DNA of 64,000 bases. It comes from Ascarosepion bandense. Its lineage: Eukaryota > Mollusca > Cephalopoda > Sepiida > Sepiidae. Below the pieces are notes generated by a model. That model saw only the letters and a list, made by a program, of their open reading frames with translations, did no database searches and had not been told where the DNA came from. Shown piece after piece: positions 1-11,237 of the stretch (position 1 is the first letter of the stretch; the number at the start of each line of letters is the position of its first letter). The stretch spans positions 3,949,501 to 4,013,500 of the forward strand of contig JBBBDQ010000421.1 of the NCBI GenBank assembly GCA_037127315.1. The letters are read 5' to 3'. Made by a program: the position numbers and the translations under genes.

Positions 1-775
1 AAATGTGTCAAGTGCGTTCATATTTGAGGCCGCTGGAGTTCTTATGTTGTCAAGGGAAACAAGTTGTAAAGCATTAAGGAAGTTTGCTAATGTAAAAAAT
101 CAAATAAAGAAACCCATTTTAACAAAAAAATACATAAGGAAAGAAGATTGCAGTGAGCCAAAAAATACATGAAAACTGATTTCAGTAAAGTGCTTTTTAC
201 AGACGAATCAAAGATCACCCTCGATGTGCAAATGGATGGGCTCGAGGATGGGTTTACAAGCAATATGAATCAAAAATTTTAAACGCCAACAAGGCGGCGG
301 TGGGATCATGATATGGGCTGGGATTATTTGTAATGAGCTCGTGAGTTCATTTAAATTGAAAGACGGGGTTAAAATGAATTCCAAAAGTTACTATGATTTT
401 CTAGAGTAATATTTCTTTGAATGGCATGATAACCAGCCAAGCGTAGATCTATGATCTTTATGCAAGACAATGCATCGTCATGCATCAAAGTTTACTAAAT
501 CCTGGTTGAAAGAAAAGGGATTTGTTGAAGATTCTCTTATGGACTGGCTTTCAAATAGCTATGACTTGAATCCCACTGAGAACCTGTGGAGCATCCTCAA
601 GAGAGATAGTTATTCTAATGGAAGGCAATTCAACAGCAAGTGTGACCTCTGGGAGGCAGTTAAAGTTGCTGCAAACAACTTACCAGCCGCTAAAATTGCA
701 AATCTAACATCAGATGTTGACAATAGGCTGCTAAGAGTTATTAAAAAGAAAGGAGCATTTGTGCAATAACTTTTA
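1..775 (+). pseudogene. Tc1/mariner-superfamily transposase remnant, cut by window edge
   Basis: This is a decayed DDE transposase of the Tc1 type. Reading across frame changes, I see FTDES near 190-210 (first catalytic Asp), GGGIMIWAGI near 297-326, DGVKMNSKSYYDFLE near 364-408, MQDNA near 450-465 (second Asp) and DLNPTENLW near 562-590 (third acidic residue, Glu). That order is the Tc1 catalytic core. The longest open piece is 470-769 (99 codons) and ends the protein. Several stops and at least two frameshifts separate the blocks, so it cannot encode an active enzyme. The N-terminal DNA-binding part would lie left of the window. I did not find a convincing right terminal inverted repeat in the AT-rich sequence that follows to about 1180. 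Confidence 0.85.
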
Positions 776-1179
776 GGAGGTTCTTATTATTCTTTGTTAA
801 TATATCTTTTATTTTTTAAATATTTTTTTATGTTTTTCCTTTAGAAACTAACGAATTTGTTTTAAAATCTTTTCATATTATATTTTTACATTAGTTTTAC
901 AAGGCATAATAATGTAAAAGTATCAAAATAAATAGTTGCAAATAAACTACTGACAGACACATTGGTCTCTTTTGTTAACTTTCCAACCAAAAACAATAGT
1001 TTTCTCTATCATTATATAAGTTAATAATATTGAGTAGAATCTAAACAACATCATAATAGGACTTTTAACATTAAAGACGCAACTCTTTATACCAATTCAT
1101 AACTTGCATATAATCTCTAGACGCAGTTTATACATATGTGTGTTTGTGTGCTCGTGCGTGCGTGCGTGCGTGCATGCAA

Positions 1180-1365
1180 ATGGCATGAGAAATCGGAAAG
1201 CCAATTTCGAATCGCAGTTGAGGTTTTACACTCACTTATGCGCAAATAAATGCGCTTGGAAAAGGTATGCATCCATCTCTTTCCCCACGCCTCAGCAATG
1301 AGTAAATAGCAGTGCAGAATGGGTCGTATAGCCCTTATTGACAACCAGTCTAGGAAAAGGAAAAC
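1180..1365 (+). mobile_element. Diverged copy of the abundant tRNA-derived SINE
   Basis: The order of blocks matches the reference SINE at 42838-43143: the segment after box A, a box B-like stretch (ATTTCGAATC), the 'cacttatgcgcaaata' block, the pyrimidine block and the 'accagtcta' block. The head before about 1180 is replaced by a GT-rich run. Divergence is high, so this is an old copy. Confidence 0.55.
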
Positions 1366-1438
1366 TATGAATTCAAACTATTCAAGGGCAATTAAAAATC
1401 AATAGGAATATTGATAGTTTATAGACATATACCTAGAC

Positions 1439-1485
<47 letters not shown>
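1439..1485. repeat. (TA)n microsatellite
   Basis: Uninterrupted TA dinucleotides. The run ends exactly where the mariner-type MITE begins, as expected for elements that insert at TA. Confidence 0.97.
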
Positions 1486-1488
<3 letters not shown>

Positions 1489-1722
1489 GGTGTCCCCCAA
1501 AAAAATGTGTACACATTTTAAATAATTGTAAACTTGGTGTTTATTATTTCAAAAATATAAAAATATTTACAAGTATCATTTTATTGTTTTTTTACTGCGT
1601 TTTGACTATATTTTGAATAATTGTAAATAGCCAATAATTAAACTGTTTATGTTTATTTTGCAGATTCAATCACTCAACACAATAATGACAGCCAATGTGT
1701 ATACATCTTTTGGGGAAACCCT
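1486..1722. mobile_element. Mariner-type MITE with about 30 bp terminal inverted repeats
   Basis: The left end begins CAGGGTGTCCCCCAAA and continues to ATGTGTACACATT near 1516. The right end, read on the reverse strand from about 1722, is TAGGGTTTCCCCAAAAG continuing to ATGTATACACATT. The two ends match as imperfect inverted repeats of about 30 bp and the element sits between TA dinucleotides. The 170 bp interior has no ORF. This fits a non-autonomous IS630/Tc1/mariner-type element. Confidence 0.75.
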
Positions 1723-1729
1723 ATATCTA

Positions 1730-1760
<31 letters not shown>
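1720..1760. repeat. (TA)n-rich microsatellite right of the MITE
   Basis: TATATC and TA dinucleotide repeats continue on the other side of the MITE, so the element interrupts one original microsatellite. Confidence 0.85.
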
Positions 1761-1762
<2 letters not shown>

Positions 1763-1873
1763 TACACTAGCCTATATATATACGCATCGTTCATTCAGCA
1801 ATGACTTAGAACACTCTCAGCTATTGTGCGTGTATAATGATAATATACACGATAAAAAGTCTGCATGCTTCTA

Positions 1874-2008
1874 CAGAGCGCCCGTAACTCAGAGCTAGAA
1901 TCGCCGACTGACACCAATTCGGTCGGGTTTCAATCCTGGGTAAAAAGCAATCGGCTGTCTGCCCGTACTGATGAGCTGTGATACAGCGAAACAGATCTGT
2001 CAGCGGAT

Positions 2009-2012
<4 letters not shown>
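1874..2012 (+). mobile_element. Possible second tRNA-derived SINE family
   Basis: A box B-like block (GGTTTCAATCC) lies near 1926-1936, with a box A-like 'gtaactcagagctaga' stretch about 45 bp upstream. The segment ends in a long (TA)n run, a common way for SINEs to terminate. It does not resemble the main SINE of the window. There is no second copy to confirm the boundaries. Confidence 0.35.

Positions 2013-2058
<46 letters not shown>
2010..2058. repeat. (TA)n microsatellite
   Basis: Pure TA run following the possible SINE. Translating through it gives the Tyr-Ile stretches seen in spurious ORFs here. Confidence 0.97.
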
Positions 2059-2062
<4 letters not shown>

Positions 2063-2079
2063 CACTCGTCATGGCAATT

Positions 2080-2205
2080 AGAAATTTTATATAATTTGAG
2101 TTCCGAAAAGAAAAAAAATACGAACACATGAAAAATTATATAAAAAAAACTTGATGATAATACCGTATCTGTCATTTTTAATGAAACTTGTATAAAAGAG
2201 AGATT
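2080..2205. repeat. Unnamed interspersed repeat, copy 1
   Basis: Direct match (roughly 80 percent by eye) to 9176-9300. Both contain 'ttttatataatt', 'gaaaagaaaaaaaat', 'acatgaaaaatta', 'gtatctgtcattt' or close variants in the same order. Both copies lie next to TA microsatellites. No coding content. Confidence 0.6.
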
Positions 2206-2337
2206 GTTGCCCAAATACACAATATATATATATATATGTATATATATATCAATGTCCACTTTTATATTTAAATACGCTTTATCCCTGATATTGAACACTT
2301 TAATTCATAAATTTAGTATACCTTTAAACTATAGTTT

Positions 2338-2340
<3 letters not shown>

Positions 2341-2381
<41 letters not shown>
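2341..2381. repeat. (TA)n microsatellite
   Basis: Pure TA run. Confidence 0.97.
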
Positions 2382-2383
<2 letters not shown>

Positions 2384-2489
2384 GAACGGCTTTCCAAAGC
2401 AAACCGTTCGGCTAGGTTGGCTTGCTAATCCCTGATGCTGACACCTACACAGACAGATCTGTATTGGTGTAACAACCACAGAGATTAAC

Positions 2490-2759
2490 TCTGGTAAATA
2501 ATAATAATAATCAAGGACAAATAATTAAGTAGTCAATAAAAACTAATAAATAAAAATTAACAACACTATAAAATAGTTATAAATAACCGCGAGACATAAC
2601 AAATACCATCCACCCAATAACCGTCAGAATAAATCAAAACACTTTACTACCCATAATGCACCATTAACTAGTATATATATAAATGGTCGATGCAGATTCC
2701 ATTCAAGTATAAAACAGACTGTCGCCGATTGATGTTGACCTTAGTGTCCAATTTTATAT

Positions 2760-2808
<49 letters not shown>

Positions 2809-3132
2809 TTAGCTGAGCATTTTTCCACACTGTTTTTCACCTCTCTTTATCTTTTACTGTTAATTCTTCTCTATTTTTCTCCTTTCCGCCTTCTTTTCTC
2901 CTCTCACTCTCTAAACAAATATAGTCGTGTTTTCAATGAATGTTCCAGGTGGCAATTTTATATTACAAATAAGCATAACCAGACTCATCAAACGTCTAAT
3001 CACGGCGGACTGGAATGAAAGAAACAAGCAAATTATTAAAACCAAAACAAAAAAAACAACTTCCATTGTGCATTCAGAATTTTGTCTTTTGCTTTTATAC
3101 CCACCTACAGATTTTACATGGCCTATTGTATC

Positions 3133-3166
<34 letters not shown>

Positions 3167-4050
3167 AGATCTTGTGTTTGTATTTGTGTAATTTTGTGTG
3201 TGTGTTTGTGTGTGTTTGATGTGTGTTTGTGTTTGGGGAAGGTGTCCTCTTCTCATTCATCATCTTCACATTTAATTTCGCATCAACATTGTACTCGCTG
3301 TTTTACAGGCGGCAAAACGGCTTGTTTTCTTTCTTTGCTAAAAGATGACAAAGAATGCAAATAACGAAATGTGGTTTATTTATTCACCGCTATGTGACAC
3401 TGCGCTTATTTTATTTTTTATCCAAAACAAAAAAAAATGGCGATCTCGCATGCCGAGAGTGAATAATTATTCTGCCTTTACCTTCCCAGCTTGGTTTACC
3501 TCTTGTGCTTTTTTTTTTATTTAGATTCATTCTTTTTGTCTGTTTTCTCTCTTTTTCATTGTTTCTATTGCTATTTCCATTACCTTCTTTTTCTTTGGGG
3601 GATCATTTATTAATTCCTTGCTTATAATTTTCTCTTTTTTACCACGTTGCCACCATTTTGTTTTATTTTTTATTTTTTCCATTGAATTGCGTGGCCTGAT
3701 TCAACCTTTTTAGTCTGCCATATTTGATAGCTTTATATTTTTATGTGATCTTCAGGTAAATATTTATGCTTGTCTCCGATAAATATTTACTAGGATTAAT
3801 TTAGTTTCTTATATGACCAGTAAATGAGAGAAGAAAGATTGATAATATTCCAGCCGAAGATCCTTGGAAATTCAGAAATTAAAAACGCTTTTTTTTATTT
3901 ACGTTTGAAAGCGCATTGAAGTAGTGGAAGATGCTTTCCAAAAGTAACTCAATGTATTAAGAAACAGGAAAATTTACTTAGAAAAAAAAAAATACTGAAC
4001 TGCTATTTAAGATAAATCATCCGATACAGTAGTGAATACTTGATTATTTT
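2490..4050. other. Low-complexity, T-rich intergenic stretch
   Basis: Contains (GT)n runs at about 2771-2801 and 3136-3165 and long T-rich tracts. ORFs here encode Cys-Val or Phe runs from the repeats. I see no gene. Confidence 0.8.
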
Positions 4051-4054
4051 CTCA

Positions 4055-4340
4055 CAGTAAAAGAAGCGACTTGAGGCAGCAGAAATATGGTTATACAGAA
4101 AAAGACAGAAGAAATGCGGAAAGAGGGCTTGGAGAATTTAACACTCAAAGGACATATAAAAGGTAAGCGGAGTACGGGGAAACAGTCATTAACCAACCTG
4201 ATAAGTTTGTGTAAAGAAATGACAGAACAAGGCCTGGGAACGACAGTAAAGAAGATAGATATTTTTCATGCTATAAAAGATAGGAAGTTGTGGAGAGTCC
4301 TGATCGCTCACGTCATGAAGGTCCACGATGCGTAAAACGT
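4055..4340 (+). pseudogene. RTE-type LINE, C-terminal remnant with internal deletion
   Basis: The segment opens with an equivalent of LEAAEIWLYRK and jumps directly to the block equivalent to EGLENLTLKGHIKG, so about 50 codons of the LINE are missing in between. It then follows the LINE C-terminus through LISLCKEMTEQGL to KLWRVLIAHVMK near 4290-4320. An 82-codon open frame runs 4087-4335. Compare the better copy at 61705-62605. It is an old, dead fragment. Confidence 0.75.
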
Positions 4341-4467
4341 TAACTCTCAAATGTCGATTACTGACATTTACAGTGAGACATGATACTACTGTGCAATCAA
4401 GCAGTTAGATTTTCATCAGCTTAAAATATTGGTCTGCTTGTTTCACACTTATAATTTCCAGCGTAGC

Positions 4468-4735
4468 AGATGTGCGTTGTGATTCAATGGATATCGACTC
4501 GAAATCGGAGAGCCAAGTTCGAATTCCAGTTAAATTTTGTTGCATTCACATACACGCAAACACCTTTGCGAAAGATATTAACCCATCTCTTTTCCTTCCA
4601 GCTAAGGTTTGAATAAGAGGACAGATTGGGCTCTTGGTTGACTACCAGTCTATCGCAGAAAGAAATGGCAACCTACTGCGGGAAAATTTTCTTTCTAGTC
4701 AATCATGGATGGAAAGAGAAATGATACCCCATGTG
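4468..4735 (+). mobile_element. tRNA-derived SINE, nearly full length, diverged
   Basis: Head begins 'gtgcgttgtgattcaatgga'; box B is AGTTCGAATTCC near 4515. The body and 'aatggcaacctactgcggg' follow, then the sequence degenerates within the 3' hairpin. Confidence 0.8.
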
Positions 4736-4870
4736 TGTATCTAGTATGGTAATTGAGTGAACGGATAATTGATGGGCAAGCATATTGTGTGTGTGTGTGT
4801 GTTTTCGAAAGCAGTTCAGTGAAATTATACCACGTTGTTTCTAAAATTTAACAGGTTGTTGTCTCTATAT

Positions 4871-4878
<8 letters not shown>

Positions 4879-4912
<34 letters not shown>
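4879..4912. repeat. (CT)n microsatellite
   Basis: About 16 CT dinucleotides. Confidence 0.97.
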
Positions 4913-4913
<1 letters not shown>

Positions 4914-5157
4914 GCTACTGATCTAAACACACACCATTTAATGAATTATGCATGCAATTCCAAGGATTATTATGTGCGTTATATCCTCGTTCGTATGTGA
5001 TCTGGTCATTTTCCCAAAATGTTTTCAAGATAAAAAAAAATCAATGAATATGTTTTCCTTTTAATCTTAAGTCGTTAGTCTTTTTAAAACCTTACTTAAT
5101 ATTTCGCTGTTTTTATATGTGCCTACAGCATTTCAATCCTTACTATAAAAAGAGAGA

Positions 5158-6545
5158 GCTTCTTCTTCTTCTTCTTCTATCTGCCCTGACGTAGGCGATC
5201 ATGACGTAGGCGATCATGGCTCTCCACGTCTCCCTATCCCTTGTGGCTCTTAGTATGTTTGCTCCTGTTACTCCTGGCAACCCCCGTTCCGTCATCCACC
5301 TGATCAGTCCCTGCAAATATGTTATCCGTTGCCTTCCTCTGTCTCTCCTTCCTTCTATCTATCCAGGCTCTCCTTCCTCATTGCATGTCCCAGGAACTTC
5401 AGTTGTCTCTTCCTGATGCTCAGTATTAATTTCCTTTTTGTTGCCATTCTTTCTAACACCTCGTCGTTGCTTGTATGCTCAGTCCACGATATCCGTAGCA
5501 CCCTTCTGTAGAACCACATTTCGGCCGCTTCCAGTTTTGTCCTCATTTTCGATGGTATTGTCCAGCATTCACAGCCGTATTGAAGAACTGACATCACGTA
5601 GCAGTCTAGCACTCTTTTCTTCGTTTCTATTGAGATTTTCCTGTGTGTTAGTATTTTGCTCATCTTCTGGAACGCGTACTTTGCCATGCCAATTCGCCTT
5701 CGGATCTTCGTGTCGCACTTTCCATCTCCTATTAGAACACTTCCTAGGTACTTAAATTCTTGTACTTGTTTGATTCTGTTATCCCCCACCTGTATTTGGC
5801 ATTTTGGGTTGTATCTTTTGCTGATGACCATGCACTCAGTTTTCTTAAAGTTTATTTGTAGTCCCTTTTTGTCACTCTCCACTGCTACTTTCTGTATGAG
5901 GTCTTGTAGTTTTCTTTCCGTGTCCGCAATCAGCACTGTATCGTCCGCATATCTTATGTTGTTCAGGTTGTGGCCTCCAATAACAAATCCTGGCGTGTCA
6001 TCTAGGTCCTCAAAATATTCTCGCTGTATAGGTTGAACAAATCCGGTGAAAAGACACATCCTTGTTTTACGCCTTTTTCTATCTTTATGTATCTACTGAG
6101 GTCGTTACCTGTCCGTATGCAGGCCGTTTGCTGCCACTAGAGATTCTTGATTATTCTTATGTCTTTGCCGAAAATGTCGAGATTGCCCAGCATCTCCATC
6201 AATTCTTTGTGTCGTATTTTGTCGAATGCCTTCGCGTAATCAATGAAGCACAGGTACAAGTCTTTCTTCATTTGTAATGCCCTTTCAGAGAGCATCCTAA
6301 TCATGAATATGGCGTTCCTTGTTCCAGTGTCCTTGACGAACCCGCACTGTTTCTGACCTGATTCTGCTTCTCGCTCTATTCATCAGGATTCTGACAATCA
6401 GTTTTTGACTCATTAAGCTGACAGTTCTGTGTAGTTCGCTCTCGTTTGCACCAGGTTTCTTCGGCAGCGCTATAAATATCGACTTGCATAGGTCGTCTGG
6501 TATTATTCCGCTGCTGTCCGAAGCCATCAGTAAGGAGGAGATAAT
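5158..6545 (-). pseudogene. RTE-type LINE, 5'-truncated 3' half with frameshifts
   Basis: Reverse-transcriptase part of an RTE-clade-like non-LTR element, read right to left. LPKKPGANE lies near 6450. The RT motif FIDYAKAFD is near 6210-6240. An open frame of 234 codons (5355-6059) then carries IRYADD (catalytic YADD) near 5945-5965, the LQINFKKTE block and the C-terminal thumb and connection region. Frame changes break it before and after that ORF. The 3' end is a (TTC)n run at 5160-5177 on this strand, which is (GAA)n in the sense direction, matching the tail of the copy at 62605. The endonuclease half is absent. The protein is nearly identical to the 61.7 kb copy, so both inserted fairly recently. 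Confidence 0.88.
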
Positions 6546-6636
6546 TAGGAATTTGTGGAGTTAAGTCCCTTGAAGCTTGAGTGTCAGTCGAGATGATCAC
6601 CATCAGGATATACCCGCCTGTGCTGACATCACATTC

Positions 6637-6948
6637 AGTCAGTCAGTTAAGTGCCATACGTGATACACGCTTGGGCGATCATGTCTCGAAAGAGACATGA
6701 CTGACTCGGCAGAAGATTATCCCGCAGTAGGTTGCCATTGCTTTCTACGGTAGACTGGTTGCCGACCAAGGCTATAGAACCCAATCTGTCCTGCTATTTA
6801 ACCCATAACTGGAAGGAAGAGACGGATTAATACCTTTCCCAAGGGTATTTGCGCGTAAGTAAATACGATGGATTCAACTGGAATTCGAACTCGGCTCCCC
6901 GGTTTCTCGTTCCGAGCCGATATCCACTGTACCACAACGCACATCACA
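6637..6948 (-). mobile_element. tRNA-derived SINE, full length, reverse
   Basis: Reads as the complement of the reference: 3' end 'cagtcagttaagtgccata', the CATGTCTC/GAGACATG hairpin, body, box B (GAATTCGAACTC on this strand) near 6880, box A and the head near 6930-6948. It lies next to the 5' truncation point of the RTE LINE. Confidence 0.9.
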
Positions 6949-7798
6949 CACACCAAAAACCATGTACTTTTTCGCCGTCTTAGTCAGCTTCGCATGATCG
7001 ATGACATTTAAAGAGGCAAACATATATCAATAAATAAATAAGTAGAGATTGAAAATAAAGCAAATGACAAAGTGTTGTCATGTTTAAAATAAGCTTATAT
7101 CGGAATTAGAGAATAATGGAGGGTATAAGGCTGATTTTTCAAAGTTGCGTACAACATACAAAGGATGGAGCCCGGCATAATTGTAAAATATAAGTAATAA
7201 TAATTGCATTAACTTTTATTGCAAATATGAATTAAAATATGTGTAATTAATAGTAAAATTCATAATACTGTTACTTCATTTTGTATCGTGAACTGCTTTT
7301 AAAAGAAACTCATGTTCATGGACGGCCTAGTATAACAAGAGATGTTGGAGTAAATAACAAAGTAGATCAATTAATTCCCAAGTCTAATTAAAGTTGTTTA
7401 TATTCTGAAGAGAATGGACAAAATATCATAGAAAGTTCGATTGATTTTTGCCCCAATAATACAAAGTGGCGCATTTTTGTTTTCAAAATAATGCGCTGAT
7501 TATCAATTCGTAAAGAGAAATTAAATATTGATCATCTGTCTTCAATCATTATAAAAATTTCCGATTTAAAAGAAATTTACGAGTAGAGTGCCACACATAC
7601 TCGTGTATAAACCGACTTCATGTATACTACGACCCATAATTTTTCGGCATAAATATTAAATCTTCCGGAAAACAAAACTTATCTGTGTATACAGCAACCG
7701 GTCACTAAAAATGCATGATTTTTAACTTCTTCAAGTAATTATCTCTTTATAGAGCGTTAAAAAAAACTCATCATAAAAACTCGCACTATACTCAAGTA

Positions 7799-7820
7799 TC
7801 TAAACTTATTTATAAATGGA

Positions 7821-7856
<36 letters not shown>

Positions 7857-8531
7857 TCCGTGTCCGTGTCCGTGTCCGTTACCTACAAACTCCGAAACGG
7901 TTGAACCAATTTTCTTGAAAATTTACACAGTTGTACTATAAGCGTCTGCGAATGTTCTTCAGCTAGGTTTGTGTCGAGGTACCCCCGATAAATATCGATA
8001 ATCGAAAAAATCGGGTTATAGAAGGAGTGGTCCGATTTTAATCAAATTTGATACACTCATAAAGAAACAAGACATAAGAAACAAGATTCAGAAGTTTCAA
8101 GGTTGCAGTTCTTACAATAGTGCATAAAATCGATATATATATAAAAGGCAAAATGTTTGTGTGCGTGGTTGTATATCTGCCTGTATGTCTGTATTTTTTC
8201 AGCCCTTTTATTTTAGTTTTTGTTTCGGGTTTGACTCTAAGTAGGTATAATTGTAGTTCTTAGTGTCAGCCATGATACCATTTACTCAGAGGACTTATTT
8301 AGCCTTCAAAATTCAGTTTACGACGAAAAAACTTATTTGATATCGATACCAGGAAATCAAAATTTGACTTACATCCATTCATTTTTCTTTCAGTCTACGG
8401 TTTCGCTTTAACTGGAAACAACTATTGCTTTTTAGTCTTTCGTGCCAACGTCCAAAGAGTTTGAGCTCCAGGACCATGGATTAGTTTTAAAGCTTTCATT
8501 ACACCCGAGCAACGCCGGGCTATACTGCCAG
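7799..8531 (+). mobile_element. Helitron-like non-autonomous element, copy 1
   Basis: A 733 bp segment shared in inverted orientation with 41994-42747. It starts TCTAAACTTATTTATAAA and ends with a short hairpin (CCCG, loop, CGGG) followed by CTATACTGCCAG next to T. TC start, a 3' hairpin and a CTRR-like end without target duplication are Helitron hallmarks; this copy has CCAG where the other has CTAG. The interior carries the 'ccgaaacggttgaaccaatt' block that I associate with Helitron-like repeats in invertebrates. There is no Rep/helicase ORF. A (GT)n run sits at 7825-7853. Confidence 0.75.
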
Positions 8532-9175
8532 TTTTTTTTTTTATATGTAAAGAAATACATATTGGCTCTATAAATTAATAATTTTATTTAAATTGAGCCC
8601 TCTGGCTGGATCAATTTCAATATTTATTTTTATCAATTAATATCAATAAGACCACCTTCCGGATTTTACCATCAAGTTACTTCCTATTGGATTTAATTAT
8701 TAATTGCTCCTATCACCCATAGTTGAGTTCTCTTTGAAAAAATCCAGGGAAAAAATCGGAATTTCACATTGCATTATTGATAGATTCACTCCGGAATATT
8801 CCTTAAAAATATTCCATATCCGAACTTCGAGTTTAATTCGCTCTCATTTAAACACACACGGAGACCTTCCAAACTATATAAGTAACATACTTGTTCATAG
8901 CACAAATATCATAGTATCATCCACATGCCAAAAAAAATTTAAACTAAAAAAAAAACTAAAAACAATCGAAGCATTATTAAAAAAGAAAACACAACACTTG
9001 ATAATATCAACAACGAACACGGCAACAATGTACTTACCGTGTTCAGGATTTAACACAAACATGACTTTACACACATACATAAACACTACACATATTCAGT
9101 CACACGTAAAATAAAATTCATCTCCTATAATGGCTAAAAGTATAGCCAAAAGTTCTCGGAAAAAACAAAGCATTT
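8532..9175. other. AT-rich stretch, no recognisable feature
   Basis: One 136-codon frame (8704-9114, plus) has no family resemblance that I can see and is rich in Lys, Ile and Thr, as expected from composition. I make no gene call. Confidence 0.6.
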
Positions 9176-9300
9176 GAACAATTTTTATATAATTTATTTC
9201 CTGAAAAGAAAAAAAATCATAAGATCACATGAAAAATTACATAAAACCTTGACCATAATGCCTTATCTGTCATTTGTAATAAAGCCTGCGTATATATATA
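9176..9300. repeat. Unnamed interspersed repeat, copy 2
   Basis: Partner of 2080-2205, ending in a short TA run at about 9289-9302. Confidence 0.6.
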
Positions 9301-9580
9301 TAAATCCAAAAGGAAGCGGCTTGATGGTAAAATCCCAAAGGAGATCCCAACTGATATTAATTATTAAAAATTAAATATTAAAACTGATCTAATCACTTCC
9401 TTCTTTTCTTCTTTCTTTTAGTTTTGCTTTTCCTTTCCTTTTTTCCCTACGCTTACTTACCCAAACACACACACTCAAGCAAATAATTGTTTTCCATAAT
9501 ATTTAAGATCAACGATGAAGCGAATTCCATTCACTGAAATGGCCATACGATCTTGCAAAGTTTTAATTTTTTATATGTAA

Positions 9581-9581
<1 letters not shown>

Positions 9582-9610
<29 letters not shown>
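9582..9610. repeat. (GT)n microsatellite
   Basis: GT dinucleotides. The surrounding 9300-10180 has T and A runs and no gene that I can support. Confidence 0.95.
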
Positions 9611-9612
<2 letters not shown>

Positions 9613-10181
9613 ACGTGCTTGTGTATATATTGGTATATTGTATGTGTATATGCAAGAATATGTGTGTGAATATGTTCGTTAGTGCCAATTTGGTCCTTAA
9701 TTATATTGCTAAGACCCCATAGATGTTTTGGTTGTTCTTTCATCGTTTCCCTGAATTTTAATTTCCTGTTTATTTATGTAAACTTTGATTACATTTTCTT
9801 TTTTCTTTTTTTTCTTTTTTTTTTTTTTTTTCAATTTATCATTTCCCGTTTTTAGGCTAATCTTTTCGCATTTATTTTCGAACTCCAACAATGTTCCTTT
9901 TTTATTGCGGAGAACAAAAAAAAAACGAATAAATTACAAAATGATTGACCCTAACAGTATAGGCGCCATTATCTATTAAATTCAACAGTGCCTTCCCAGT
10001 GCCAAAGCCAGGAATTTTGTGGTTCATGACTCCATTAATAGATTCTACACAACTACAGACGTAACTGCCTCCCGAAAGATTATACAAATAGTTGTATTCT
10101 CTTATTTATAGACAGATGGATGTATAGGAGTGTTTGTGTGTCTTTTCAGGTGTGAACTTATGTTCACTCAAGAGATACAGA

Positions 10182-10355
10182 TGTCTTCTACATTAGTAAT
10201 ACGTGCCTTTAGGCTTTTCAGCTGTGCTTGTCTTGCCAGAAGCTAATTGCTTTGCTGTGAGCGCAGTTAGCACACCGATTGCTCATGTATTGACGTATTA
10301 ACCATTAGCATACGACCAGGCAAGCACGGCTGAATAGTATGTGTCTTCTACATTA
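10182..10355. mobile_element. 146 bp insertion flanked by 14 bp direct repeats
   Basis: The 14-mer TGTCTTCTACATTA occurs at 10182-10195 and again at 10342-10355, bracketing 10196-10341. The pattern is a target-site duplication of the length made by LINE machinery. The insert carries imperfect inverted blocks near its ends (CAGCTGTGCTTG near 10220 and CAAGCACGGCTG near 10320). No ORF and no poly-A tail are present. The family is unknown to me. Confidence 0.65.
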
Positions 10356-10759
10356 TTTTATAAAAATTGGACACGATCTTAGATTTCGCTACTCGACAGG
10401 ACTTACAACGTATTAAATTGTTTGCGAATTTGAAAAGGTGAGAGATATTTATGAAAGTCAAATGGTAGTAAGTGTAGGAGGTCAGTATTTCAAGTCCTGG
10501 CTCTTGCTTACATTAGAACATCGACCTCTGGAAGCGGATAAGTATGCAACAACCTGAACTACCTGACAAGGTTATGATTGTTATTTAGCTGCTTTGGCTG
10601 AGACATGGCCACGATAGAGAGCAGGCGTATAGATCAAACTCGTGATATACAATATTGGACAATGCGACGAACACTTGATTGCCATTGTGCAATGGTAGAA
10701 TGATATGTGGAGCGATTTGCTAAGCATGGCTTAGACGTAGCACAAAGCCAAAAATATGC

Positions 10760-10870
10760 ACCTGGGTATACCAGGTACTGTTAACTTGAATGTGCGGATG
10801 GTGTAATAAATAAAGGCCCGGAATTGTTAATCGGAGAGCCGAGGTCCAGTTCCAGCTGAGTTCGTGTGTG
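10760..10870 (+). mobile_element. SINE remnant: 5S 3' end joined to tRNA-like head
   Basis: ACCTGGGTATACCAGGTACT at about 10760-10780 matches the 3' end of 5S rRNA. It is followed within about 15 bp by a tRNA-like head (GTGCGGATGGTGTAAT) and a box B-like GAGGTCCAGTTCC near 10846. The body is cut off by the inverted-repeat element at 10871. Same arrangement as at 12773 and 15700. Confidence 0.55.
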
Positions 10871-11005
10871 TGTAAAAATTAAGACAGACACGTTATTCCA
10901 TGGTAAAGTGGAAGTGTAGGCCTATTTCAAGCAAACCATCCTCAGCTTTCGTCTTTATTGTACAGAAGATTTTACACGAATAACGTGTCTGTCTTAATTT
11001 TTACA
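10871..11005. mobile_element. Hairpin element with perfect 28 bp inverted repeats
   Basis: 10871-10898 and 10978-11005 are exact reverse complements (left arm starts TGTAAAAATTAAGACAG), separated by 79 bp. I see no ORF. It abuts a broken SINE, so it could be a short MITE or a fold-back element. No clear target duplication is visible. Confidence 0.6.
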
Positions 11006-11237
11006 TATAGTTGCTCTATATGTATTTATATACATATATATTTAGAGCTCTCCTAGAGAGTTATTCTACCACTTTATGTACTGGATACTCCTTTGGATTC
11101 TTCTATATCTATACCGCATATATATATATATATATATACACGAGTATAGGGTGCGTATGGATGGAATAATATTCCTTGTCCAAAGAAACCCTATTTTTTA
11201 AAAAGTGCTTAGTACAAAGTAGAGCTAATAATATTTA

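Noticed and set aside
1695..2428. ORFs rich in Tyr-Ile, and similar Cys-Val ORFs at 2773-3364 and 42260-42457
   Set aside because: They are translations of (TA)n and (GT)n microsatellites.
5216..6277. Plus-strand ORFs of 60-126 codons across the first RTE LINE, and minus ORFs at 61668-62665
   Set aside because: They are antisense to the LINE reverse-transcriptase frames; the same shadow ORFs appear at both copies.
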